A stretch of 47,558 nt of DNA from an uncultured Ruminococcus sp. (GTDB taxonomy: Bacteria > Bacillota > Clostridia > Oscillospirales > Ruminococcaceae). The DNA lies in the NCBI GenBank assembly GCA_937907215.1, contig CALESG010000156.1, positions 1-47,558 on the forward strand. Reading direction: 5' to 3'. The notes under the pieces are model-generated. The model did no database searches and was not told the DNA's origin. It was given only the letters and a program-made list of their open reading frames with translations. Each line of letters opens with the position of its first letter. The stretch's first letter is position 1. The translations under genes and the position numbers were made by a program. Below, in pieces: positions 15,694 through 24,103 of this stretch.

Positions 15694-15759
15694 TTAAGGC
15701 AACACCACACAAAGCTCGCCACAAAACTCGCCTGACGGCTCTGTGCGGTGTTATCTTAA
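15694..15759. repeat. Palindromic repeat element, family A short copy (66 bp)
   Basis: TTAAGGCAACACCACACAAAG at the left matches the complement of the right end (CTGTGCGGTGTTATCTTAA) with a few mismatches. The ends are those of the 179-bp element at 5155-5333, but the interior is reduced to about 25 nt. Its right end supplies the stop codon of the transglutaminase gene (15756-15758). As RNA it forms a hairpin and may act as a terminator. Confidence 0.75.
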
Positions 15760-18359
15760 AAGAAATGATAAATATATTTCATAACAAGATAAGTAAATAT
15801 ATTTTTATCTTTAGCAAGTTCATCCGCAATCGAATTTACATATTTTACAGAAGACTCTATATCTGCTTTTGATGGTGCTTTTCCACCCATATCAGCAGCA
15901 AGAGCAAGTTTAATAATATCATTTGCTCCTTTTCCATCAATTCCTATTGAATTAAGTTTGTTTTCAGCAATTTCTGCAAAATCAAGCAGCTGTTCATTTT
16001 GAGGAGTAATAGATTGATATTTTAGTAAAATCATAAGGAATTCGTAAATGCTTATTATGCTCATAATAGTATTTGGATTATTGAATGCATCTTTTCGTTT
16101 TTTCAAAACATAATTTCGTGATAAAATAAATCCATATATAACAACAGCAACCACAGCTATCGCTATTATAATATAAAGTATAACTTTAAATAATGTTTCA
16201 AATATTCCACTTGTGCTTTTAGTTTCATTTGACGGTTTATTATTTTCAGTTGTTAAAGTTGTTGTATTATCTGGAGCGTAATCAGTTATAGTAGTAACAG
16301 TTGTAGTTATTGTTGTCGTTGCAATAATTTCAGATGTTTCGGTTTGTACATCTGTATCTATATTATTTTCTTCGCCAATAATTTCCGTTTGATCTAATTC
16401 AGCATTAGTGTCATAATATCCCGGTGTTAATTCATATGGTACCCATCCATATCCATCAATATAGTATTCGCACCAAGCGTGTGATGACGAATCTGGAATA
16501 TTTATAACAATTGAACCATCGTCACTTTTATCGCCACTTGCAATCATATCAGCAGATACGATATAGCCTTCACAATATCGTGTGGGAATTCCGAAATATC
16601 TTGCAATTACTGCACCAGCTGTAGCAAAATGCATACAGTAGCCCTTATTGTTTTCCAACAAGAAATAATTTACAAAATCACGTGTGGAGGGTGTTTCTCC
16701 GGGTGACAGCGTGTATTCACTTGTATCAGAAAGATATTTACGTATTGCTGCAAGGATCTTTAATGAATCCTCGCTTTCTGCAGCTTCATAAACTTCTTGC
16801 GGCAGCGAAGCATAAACTTTATCAAGTCCTTCTGAAGAAAACGGTACAGTATAGGTATCGTGAACAAATTGTCTGTACGCATAACTTTCAGTTAATGATG
16901 CTTGAAGTGCCTGTGCTTTATATTTAGAATTTTCTATATAAGGCGAATTGAGAGATGATACATATATTGATTCCTGAGATGTATCAATATCAAGATTGCT
17001 AAAAAATTCAGCTGTTGATGGGTCATTGAAATTAAAACCATTAGTTGGAAGATAATAATGATTCATAGGCATTGATGATATATTATAAAAATTCTGCATA
17101 AGTGATATTGAATAACTATATTCATCTTTATTTTTTCCAACAGAACAGCCGGTGTCATGTAAATATGAATAATTTTTTTCATATGCCGCATAAGGAAGCA
17201 GTGTAGGTTCTGATTTTTGCAAAGACTTTATTTTTATAAAAGCATTTGTATCTTCACCATATATATTTTGATTATTCATAAAAGGCAAAATCTGGGGTAC
17301 GCATTCAAATTTTGTAAACAGTACATTAAGCTCTTCGTTCTTTTGCCATTCATCTTCCGGGAGTGATTCCCATTTGTTGTCCTCATAAATAGAACCGGTG
17401 AAGTTTTTTAGATATAAGCTTTGATTTATTGGTTCACTTAATGTTATTTGAATGTTATCCTCATTGCGATATTTAATATTGCTTTTAGTACCTAGCTTAC
17501 GTGTATCAGGGTCGTTTATAAGACCGAGTGATATACCAATATTATTTACACTTTTTACGAAGTCTTCCCATTTAAAGTTTTCAATGTTTTCACGCATTTC
17601 GTCCCTTTTATTTTGTATTTTTTTATCTGTTGTTAAATTGAATGCATTACAAAGCATAACTGAAGTTAAAACTGCCGCAACAGTAACCGCCAGCATTGCA
17701 ATGCCGCAATTTGCCATATTGGCATTTTGCAAAATCTTTTTTCCGCTTCTGCTGTATGATGCAATTTGTATTGAAAGAACGCAAAACCATGTAACAACGA
17801 GAATCAATATTGATGGGATATTCATTTTTAAGCCTTCATAAAGACCAAATTCAATTGGAATGAATGTAAGCAAAAAATAAAATATAAAATAAGGCTTTCG
17901 TATAACCACTCGTGCTATAAGACTGCAAAGAATTATTGAAGTACAGCAAATAAACCATAACACATCAGTATCAATTGAAAGTGTGCTTTTTAATTCAAAG
18001 AATTGTGTTTCTGTATGATGAGCTACACAATAATATAAATTATAAATATATTTAAATCCTGAAATAAAAGGCGCACGTTTCCAAAAGACGAGTAATATAC
18101 CTATAAAAAGAGGCACATATCCTATAAAATGCATTTTTTTTGGCATAAGACTAAAAATACTTGTACTTAAAACAGATAGGCACGTTACAGTCCAAAATAA
18201 CATTTTGTTATATTCTTCAAAATGTATCATTGAAAAACATACAGAAAATGTGCATATAGAACCGACTAAAGCAATCAGTACAAGAAGTATAGGCTTAATA
18301 GAAATTGCATTATGTTTTGTTGTTATAACAATATTTTGTCTTACATGAAATTCATTCAT
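15756..18359 (-). CDS. Membrane transglutaminase-like protein (TgpA/DUF3488 type)
   Basis: An 867-aa membrane protein with about six hydrophobic segments in the first 230 residues, a large external region and a transglutaminase-like core. In the core, GYCMHFATAGAVIARYFGIP carries the nucleophile Cys575, and SHAWCEYYIDGYGWVPYELTP provides His627 and the following Asp. A Thr-rich stretch precedes another membrane segment and a cytoplasmic tail (DUF4129-like position). The architecture matches TgpA proteins, which sit in operons with MoxR and DUF58 as here. The substrate is unknown; cell-surface protein cross-linking or proteolysis is usual for the family. It overlaps DUF58 by four bases, and its stop codon is provided by a palindromic repeat. 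Confidence 0.92.
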   Translation of the reverse strand: MNEFHVRQNIVITTKHNAISIKPILLVLIALVGSICTFSVCFSMIHFEEYNKMLFWTVTCLSVLSTSIFSLMPKKMHFIGYVPLFIGILLVFWKRAPFISGFKYIYNLYYCVAHHTETQFFELKSTLSIDTDVLWFICCTSIILCSLIARVVIRKPYFIFYFLLTFIPIEFGLYEGLKMNIPSILILVVTWFCVLSIQIASYSRSGKKILQNANMANCGIAMLAVTVAAVLTSVMLCNAFNLTTDKKIQNKRDEMRENIENFKWEDFVKSVNNIGISLGLINDPDTRKLGTKSNIKYRNEDNIQITLSEPINQSLYLKNFTGSIYEDNKWESLPEDEWQKNEELNVLFTKFECVPQILPFMNNQNIYGEDTNAFIKIKSLQKSEPTLLPYAAYEKNYSYLHDTGCSVGKNKDEYSYSISLMQNFYNISSMPMNHYYLPTNGFNFNDPSTAEFFSNLDIDTSQESIYVSSLNSPYIENSKYKAQALQASLTESYAYRQFVHDTYTVPFSSEGLDKVYASLPQEVYEAAESEDSLKILAAIRKYLSDTSEYTLSPGETPSTRDFVNYFLLENNKGYCMHFATAGAVIARYFGIPTRYCEGYIVSADMIASGDKSDDGSIVINIPDSSSHAWCEYYIDGYGWVPYELTPGYYDTNAELDQTEIIGEENNIDTDVQTETSEIIATTTITTTVTTITDYAPDNTTTLTTENNKPSNETKSTSGIFETLFKVILYIIIAIAVVAVVIYGFILSRNYVLKKRKDAFNNPNTIMSIISIYEFLMILLKYQSITPQNEQLLDFAEIAENKLNSIGIDGKGANDIIKLALAADMGGKAPSKADIESSVKYVNSIADELAKDKNIFTYLVMKYIYHFF

Positions 18360-19561
18360 TCTCGAATCACCTCCACTGTTGAGAGCTTTTTTAAATTCTC
18401 TGAGATAGATTCTTCTCTTATAAAAATAATATTTTTATTTTCAGAAGAATTTTGTGACAGTGATGAAGAATTAGATGTGATAATATAAAAATGATTATTA
18501 TAAAATGTTTTAAAGCACCTTTCAATTTCGTTAACGTCAAAATTAGGTGTGCAGTAGTATATAGCATTAGTAGAATGTATAGCCAACAAATCAGAGGCTT
18601 GTGTAAGAAGTTCTTTTGAATCCTCAACAGGTAGATTTGAAAGTAATGTTGTAAAACAATCGTTCAGTTCTGATACTGAATGAATGTCATTCCATACAAG
18701 TTTTTGTGATTTTTCGGATAACCAATATATCACAACAGGAACTTCTTGCTTTACAAGTGCCATAGAAAGAGAATAAGCAGCTTCCAAAGCAGAATCCATT
18801 AAATCAGCAGATGGATTGCTTGAATTTGAATAATCAATCAAAATAGCTGCACGCTGTTTTATAGGCAGACTGTATTCTTTTACCCACATGGTATCAGTAC
18901 GGCTGCTTAATTTCCAGTGAATACGTTTTGGCATATCACCGGGATGATATTCACGGATTCTATAAATTTCAGACGGATCATCTCCGGCATGAAGCTTTGA
19001 ATAAACATTACTTTCTTCATCTGTCACACTGCATGGAACATGAATTTTATAGTTAAGTTCTGTACCGGATGGCAGTGTTAAAACAGATATAGATTGTGTT
19101 TTGCGTATGCTCTTTTTTAATAATCTTATATAATCAGTGATCTCAAATCGATTTAATTTTACTTCCGTCAATCCGCAATGAGGTATAGTAATAGTTAATT
19201 CGACTATTGTAACGTTTTTCGCCGGAACAGGAAACGTTACTGCAATAGGAATCTGTTCACCGGTTACAACGCTTGAACAAGTTAGTTTAGCAGCGGCTTT
19301 GCTTATAGGAAAAATACACTTGTTTTCTATTACAAGCTGAACAGTCTGAGGTTTGTTGCGATAATAAGAAACAACAGGAGTTTTTATTGATATATTAAGT
19401 CTGAATCTTATATACAGTAAACTTATTTTTAAGAAGATAGGAATCATAATAATGATGCATAAAAACAAAATTGAGAATTCACCTGAATATAAAACAGAAA
19501 AAAGAAGTGCAGCAATAAGAATAATTGCATATGTGAATTTCATATAAAAAGTTTGTATCAT
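18356..19561 (-). CDS. DUF58 domain protein
   Basis: A 401-aa protein with two N-terminal membrane segments and a beta-rich region. The DUF58 signature follows (YHPGDMPKRIHWKLSSRTDTMWVKEY, about residues 201-226), leading into a von Willebrand A-like fold starting AAILIDYSNSSNP. The DxSxS-type metal site is present as DYSNS. In this operon type DUF58 works with the MoxR ATPase as a VWA partner in maturation or regulation of surface proteins. Four-base overlaps with both neighbours (moxR upstream, transglutaminase downstream) indicate tight coupling. Confidence 0.92.
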   Translation of the reverse strand: MIQTFYMKFTYAIILIAALLFSVLYSGEFSILFLCIIIMIPIFLKISLLYIRFRLNISIKTPVVSYYRNKPQTVQLVIENKCIFPISKAAAKLTCSSVVTGEQIPIAVTFPVPAKNVTIVELTITIPHCGLTEVKLNRFEITDYIRLLKKSIRKTQSISVLTLPSGTELNYKIHVPCSVTDEESNVYSKLHAGDDPSEIYRIREYHPGDMPKRIHWKLSSRTDTMWVKEYSLPIKQRAAILIDYSNSSNPSADLMDSALEAAYSLSMALVKQEVPVVIYWLSEKSQKLVWNDIHSVSELNDCFTTLLSNLPVEDSKELLTQASDLLAIHSTNAIYYCTPNFDVNEIERCFKTFYNNHFYIITSNSSSLSQNSSENKNIIFIREESISENLKKLSTVEVIRE

Positions 19562-20513
19562 AATTTCACACCATCGGGACGTGGTACAGGTACTTTTCTT
19601 ATAATATCCTGTATTACCTGCAATGCTGAACCGGAATTTCTGCTTTGTTCACGCATAACGATTCTGTGTACAAATACATCTTGACATATTGCAGCAACAT
19701 CATCAGCCAGAACATAATCTCGACCTCTCATGAAAGCCATTCCACGTGCCGCATCTGTAAGTGCCAATGTTCCACGTGGGCTTACACCAAGTAAAATTGC
19801 CGGATGATGTCTTGTTTCATCTACAAGACTTGCAATATAATGATAGATCTTAGGGTTTATTGTTACTCTTGATACAGCTTCACGCATTTCTATAAGCATC
19901 TGAGCATCAACTATAGGCTGGATAGTATCGATTGGATTGCCGTTTTCTCTTGAACGCAGAATTTCTATTTCATGCTGCATATCCGGATACCCCATTTCTA
20001 AATGAAACATAAAACGATCCATCTGAGATTCAGGTAGCATTTGAGTACCTATAGAGCCGATAGGATTTTGCGTAGCGATAACGGTGTGCGGCTGTGGCAA
20101 ATGATATGTCACGCCGTCAACAGTAACATTCCCTTCCTCCATAACTTCAAGCAGAGCAGATTGAGTTTTGCTTGATGTACGATTTATTTCATCGGCAAGA
20201 AAAAGCTGACAAAATAAAGCTCCGGGTTGAAATTGAAACTTTTCAGTTTTTTTGAAAAGCCGGTTAAATCTGCCGGCAAAACATCTGGTGTGAACTGCAC
20301 ACGTTTACAGTCAAGACGCATTGCTTTTGAAAATGCGAGTGCAAGAGTGGTTTTTCCTACACCGGGCTTGTCTTCAATCAAAATATGACCTTTAGCTAGA
20401 ATCGCCAAAAGCACCTTGGCTATCATTATATCTTTGCCTATTACAGCCTTCTTTACTTCAGCTATTATGCGGTTAATATATTTGCCGTATTCGGCTACAT
20501 ATGAATATTGCAT
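19558..20513 (-). pseudogene. MoxR-family AAA+ ATPase, frame interrupted at an A7 run
   Basis: Together two frames encode a complete MoxR ATPase. The first (from ATG 20513, AAGGAG upstream) has the Walker A-type loop EDKPGVGKTTLA and the segment VQFTPDVLPADLTGFS. The second has LADEINRTSSKTQSALLEVMEE (Walker B and sensor region, read from about 20245), ATQNPIGSIGTQMLPESQMDRFMF and GVSPRGTLAL. They join at seven A residues (plus-strand T7, 20247-20253): eight A, or a -1 slip on A-AAA-AAA, gives SKKTEKFQFQPG, the expected family sequence. So this is either a one-base deletion or sequence error, or slippage-dependent expression. It overlaps DUF58 by four bases and heads the MoxR-DUF58-transglutaminase operon. 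Confidence 0.88.
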
Positions 20514-20570
20514 ATAGACTCCTTTCAATAAATGGACATTGCAAAATATTTATTATAATCGTTATTTGAT

Positions 20571-20599
20571 ATTATACCATTTTTTATGCATTATTGCAA
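20571..20599 (-). promoter_or_regulatory. Promoter of the moxR operon
   Basis: On the minus strand, TTGCAA (20594-20599) and TATAAT (20571-20576) are separated by 17 bp, about 58 bp before the moxR start. Confidence 0.75.
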
Positions 20600-20690
20600 T
20601 AGATATAATTTATAATTAGCTGAAAAATAAATATCGCTTCTAATATTGATTCTGAAAATATTTAAATGCGCAATAATACATAAAATTATC

Positions 20691-20719
20691 TTGAAATAGT
20701 TTTAAAAACATGATATAAT
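20691..20719 (+). promoter_or_regulatory. Promoter of the dockerin amidase gene
   Basis: TTGAAA (20691-20696) and TATAAT (20714-20719) are separated by 17 bp, 34 bp before the ATG; GAGGGAG provides the ribosome binding site. Confidence 0.8.
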
Positions 20720-20753
20720 AACTATGTATTAAAACGAAACGAGGGAGTATGTT

Positions 20754-22043
20754 ATGTTCAAAAAAATAATATCATCTGCATTAGGAATTTCACTTATGTG
20801 TGCTGCAATTGCAGCACCGCATGCAGCACACGCTGAAATGAAATCTAATTTTATTGAAAAATATATGATTTCTGATCCAAAAGATTATGGCGGAAAAATA
20901 TTTTGTAATGATAATAGCGATGCAGGATATTTATATAAATCTACTAATCCTGTAAGTTCTCCTGATGAAGTTCCTATAAATGAATCTATTATAGGTCTTG
21001 ATGAAAGTATAGTAAAGATAATGATCGATCCGGGACATTGCGGATATGAAAATCGATCACCTGTATACAGTTCATATTATGAAAGCGTAATGACTTGGAA
21101 GCTTTCAAATTACCTGCAAGAAGAGTTAGAAGCTCTTGGTGCTCACGCAGACCTTACAAAAAGTTCTCTTGAGGAAGAACCGCCTCTTCAAGTACGAGGT
21201 CAAAAATCAAAAGGATATGATTTTTTTATATCGATACATAGCAATGCAGCATCATATAGTTCTATCGACAAGCCTGTTGCATTGTGCTATCAAAATCTTA
21301 GCTGGACAACTATTGATGATACAAGCAGAGAAATAGGCGGACTTTTGGCATCCAAGGTTGCAGAGGTTATGCAGACAAATCAAAAGGGAGAGATTTTTCA
21401 AAGACTTTCTGCGGAAGACCGTGATGGAAACGGTGTGTGGGACGATGAATGGTATGGTGTTTTATGCGGTTCGAGATATGTAAGCACTCCCGGTGTATTG
21501 CTTGAACATTCATTCCATACAAATTATAGAGCCACTGTATGGCTTAGTAATGATGATAATTTAAAAAAGCTGGCAAAAGAAGAAGCTGCTGTAATATTTA
21601 ATTATTTTACAGAGAAAAAAGCGGAAGCAGGAATTACAGCACCAACTACCACTACAACAACTACCACAACTACTACAGAAACGACATCCGAAACAACTAC
21701 AGAGGCAATAACAACACCTGAAACATCGACAAATACAACAAATACAACAGAAACAATAACTACTACTGTAAGAATAGAACCTGTTCCTGTAGAAAATGGA
21801 ATATTGGGAGATGTAGATGGCAATGGTTCTATATCTATAAATGATGCGATTCTGGTGCTTGAATACTATTCAAGAAATGCAGCTGGATTAGAAGCAAAAT
21901 TTATATGGTCGGCTGATGATTCAGAAAGTGAAAAAATGATTTTTAATGCTGCTGATATAAATAAAAATGGAACTATAAATATTGATGATGCTGTTTCTAT
22001 ATTAAGTCTATATGCGGCAAATGCTGCTGGAAAAACTGAATAA
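20754..22043 (+). CDS. Secreted N-acetylmuramoyl-L-alanine amidase with C-terminal dockerin
   Basis: Cleaves the bond between MurNAc and the stem peptide in the cell wall. Order: a signal peptide (about 1-28, ending AHAAHA); a short spacer; and an Amidase_3 domain (about 82-285). The zinc ligands are His in IMIDPGHCG, Glu in SSYYESV and His in SIHSNAAS, with a catalytic Glu in LLEHSFHTN. Next comes a linker of nearly pure Thr, then a dockerin with two calcium-binding repeats (GDVDGNGSISINDA and ADINKNGTINIDDA). The dockerin implies binding to a cohesin on a scaffoldin or cell-surface anchor, so this hydrolase may belong to a cellulosome-like assembly. Monocistronic, with its own promoter and a shared downstream terminator. 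Confidence 0.93.
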   Translation: MFKKIISSALGISLMCAAIAAPHAAHAEMKSNFIEKYMISDPKDYGGKIFCNDNSDAGYLYKSTNPVSSPDEVPINESIIGLDESIVKIMIDPGHCGYENRSPVYSSYYESVMTWKLSNYLQEELEALGAHADLTKSSLEEEPPLQVRGQKSKGYDFFISIHSNAASYSSIDKPVALCYQNLSWTTIDDTSREIGGLLASKVAEVMQTNQKGEIFQRLSAEDRDGNGVWDDEWYGVLCGSRYVSTPGVLLEHSFHTNYRATVWLSNDDNLKKLAKEEAAVIFNYFTEKKAEAGITAPTTTTTTTTTTTETTSETTTEAITTPETSTNTTNTTETITTTVRIEPVPVENGILGDVDGNGSISINDAILVLEYYSRNAAGLEAKFIWSADDSESEKMIFNAADINKNGTINIDDAVSILSLYAANAAGKTE

Positions 22044-22051
22044 ATTAAAAT

Positions 22052-22093
22052 AAAAAGGCTGTTGCAGATTAAATCTTTGCAATAGCCTTTTTT
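22052..22093. terminator. Bidirectional terminator between amidase and DUF368 genes
   Basis: The stem AAAAAGGCTGTTGCA / TGCAATAGCCTTTTT with loop GATTAAATCTT is flanked by A- and T-runs, so it serves both convergent genes. The stem and loop closely resemble the terminator at 46613-46650. Confidence 0.9.
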
Positions 22094-22112
22094 GGTTTAC
22101 TTATTATAACAT

Positions 22113-23036
22113 TCAAGCATTATTCTTTTCTTTCTTTTCCATGATAAAGCTTAAAAATTCAAGAACTGCAAGTACAACTCCGCCAATAATAAATGGCAGG
22201 ATCAGAATAGGATCGCTTATTACATGAGAAATAGAAAGCGGTTCAAGATTGGCTCCATCAACTGTATCAAGTGTTGTTGGTCCTTGTGTTATAGCGTAAA
22301 GTGAACCTATCATTAAACCAATTATAGTGTACATACTCTGATGACGATACTTTACTAAAGCACGATTAACAGCCTTTATAATTACGATTACTCCGGTTAT
22401 TATTCCCAATCCTAATGCACATATATAAGGAAGAGATTCAAAACTTTCCATTTTTAATATTGATGAAATAGCTGTAGTTGTTGGAACATATATTCCAAAA
22501 GCAAGCAATATAGTTGAACCTGAAATTCCAGGAAGAACCATTGCGGAAATAGCTACCATACCTGCAACAAATGTAAATAATATTGCTCCAATATTAAATC
22601 CTTCAAATGCAATTCCGCCGCCGCCGATGGTTTTGCTCAAAATAGAAATCCCCACTACTATTGCCACTCCTATTAGCGTGAATGGAATACAACTTAGATG
22701 ATGCTGCATTGTTTTTCGTTCCTCATAGATCACAACCGGAATTGCAAAAAGTGTTAGACCGAAAAACAAGGAACTTACAACATATATATGAGATTCAAAT
22801 ATTTTTGAAAGAATAAGCATCGCACTCAAAAATCCTATTACCCAACCTATACCAAGCTTAAGCAGGAATACAAGTGACTTTTTTCTTTCTTCTTTTGTGC
22901 CGCTTACAAGAGAATTTAATGCAAAAATAAATTTGTCATAAAATCCAAGAAGGAAAGCGATCGTTCCACCGGAAACACCCGGAACGCTGTCTGCCAGTGC
23001 CATACAAAGTCCACGAAACATATTTAATAATAGCAT
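22113..23036 (-). CDS. DUF368 membrane protein, probable undecaprenyl-phosphate translocase (PopT-like)
   Basis: A polytopic membrane protein of 307 aa, about nine hydrophobic segments, with the DUF368 signature ADSVPGVSGGTIAFLLGFYD at residues 16-35 and a second, symmetry-related VLPGISGSTILLAFGIY near residue 167. DUF368 (PopT) proteins recycle undecaprenyl phosphate across the membrane for cell-wall synthesis, a role established for homologues in other bacteria. The basic cytoplasmic C-terminus ends KKEKNNA. It lies 37 bp downstream of the PP2C gene and is likely co-transcribed with it. Confidence 0.9.
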   Translation of the reverse strand: MLLLNMFRGLCMALADSVPGVSGGTIAFLLGFYDKFIFALNSLVSGTKEERKKSLVFLLKLGIGWVIGFLSAMLILSKIFESHIYVVSSLFFGLTLFAIPVVIYEERKTMQHHLSCIPFTLIGVAIVVGISILSKTIGGGGIAFEGFNIGAILFTFVAGMVAISAMVLPGISGSTILLAFGIYVPTTTAISSILKMESFESLPYICALGLGIITGVIVIIKAVNRALVKYRHQSMYTIIGLMIGSLYAITQGPTTLDTVDGANLEPLSISHVISDPILILPFIIGGVVLAVLEFLSFIMEKKEKNNA

Positions 23037-23073
23037 TTTTACATCTCCATTTTCATCGTTTTAATTATTTATT

Positions 23074-23880
23074 TTATAATATTTCAATTACAATAGCAGT
23101 AACATTATCTGTACCGCCTGCTTCAAGAGCCATATTTACAAGAGCTTGGGCATGATCATTTTGCTCAGGGTCTGATAATATTTCATAAAGTGTAAGATCA
23201 CTACACATATCGGTAAGACCATCTGAACAAAGCAGAAATTTCATTCCCTTTTTTAATAAAATAGGCGGTTGTGCTGTGGCACTAAGTCCGTTTTTAGCTT
23301 TGTCCTCACCCAAAAAATGCATAAGTTTATTTCTATCATAACTCATTTCAGCTTGTTCAGGTGTATATACACCATTTTGAAGCATTTCTGCTGCTAATGT
23401 TTGATCTTTTGTCAATGCATATAAATCAAAGCCATCATAAAGATATATACGACTGTCGCCAATATAAAAAGGGTATGCATAATTTCCCTTGAACAGCAGC
23501 ATTACAAGAGTAGTACCGCTATTGCCACAATTCCTTTGAGAAATCATATCACAAATACGGTCATTAGCATCAGTTGTATATGAAGAAACTGCCTGATTCA
23601 GCAAATTTTTTTTTGATTTTTTTATATCCTGACAATGTTCTTTTAAAGTTTCAACAGCAAGTGCCGAAGCGTCCTCACCATATGATTCACCTCCCATTCC
23701 ATCGCAAACTGCAAATATATGACTCGTAAGTTTCATTTTATCAGTAGATATATAATTATCAATCTGAGGATTAGGATTTACAATGCCATCTGCAAAAAAA
23801 TTATCTTCATTATTTGTTCGCACTTTGCCTTGATTTGAAACCGCATATGCCTGTATATATAGACGTTTTGAACGGAACAC
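23074..23880 (-). CDS. PP2C-family Ser/Thr protein phosphatase
   Basis: Removes phosphate from Ser/Thr, the usual counterpart of PrkC-type kinases. Metal-binding and fold motifs are all present: SNQGKVRTNNEDNFF (N-terminal Asp/Glu region), AVCDGMGGESYGEDAS (metal Asp and Gly), GTTLVMLLF, YIGDSRIYLY, LCSDGLTDM and GGTDNVTAIVIEI. The length of 268 aa is standard. The start is a GTG (23878-23880) placed eight bases after AGGAGG; the nearby ATG at 23883-23885 is in another frame. No classical PrkC lies beside it; the kinase-like gene in this window (6.4-8.3 kb) looks inactive. Confidence 0.94.
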   Translation of the reverse strand: MFRSKRLYIQAYAVSNQGKVRTNNEDNFFADGIVNPNPQIDNYISTDKMKLTSHIFAVCDGMGGESYGEDASALAVETLKEHCQDIKKSKKNLLNQAVSSYTTDANDRICDMISQRNCGNSGTTLVMLLFKGNYAYPFYIGDSRIYLYDGFDLYALTKDQTLAAEMLQNGVYTPEQAEMSYDRNKLMHFLGEDKAKNGLSATAQPPILLKKGMKFLLCSDGLTDMCSDLTLYEILSDPEQNDHAQALVNMALEAGGTDNVTAIVIEIL

Positions 23881-23931
23881 AGCATTTACCTCCTTTTATT
23901 ATAACAATATAAATATTGTTGTATTTATATT

Positions 23932-23960
23932 ATTTTACCAGAACATATTATTTTTGTCAA
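23932..23960 (-). promoter_or_regulatory. Promoter of the PP2C-DUF368 operon
   Basis: On the minus strand, TTGACA (23955-23960) and TAAAAT (23932-23937) are separated by 17 bp, about 50 bp before the GTG start. Confidence 0.75.
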
Positions 23961-24037
23961 CCGCTGTAAATTCTTTTTTTAAAATTTTATATTTAAAAAA
24001 TATAGTAAAAATATTTGAACATCTAATAATCATAAAG

Positions 24038-24066
24038 TTGACAAAGTCATTTTGTTTTGTTATAAT
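24038..24066 (+). promoter_or_regulatory. Promoter of the GH3 lipoprotein gene
   Basis: Consensus TTGACA (24038-24043) and TATAAT (24061-24066) are separated by 17 bp. Confidence 0.88.
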
Positions 24067-24103
24067 ATTGTAATAATAGAAATTTTTATCTGTGAGGCAT
24101 ATT

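Noticed and set aside
21640..21770. ACA/ACT trinucleotide repeat-like tract in the amidase gene
   Set aside because: It is the coding sequence of a Thr-rich linker, typical for secreted modular enzymes, not an independent repeat or CRISPR.
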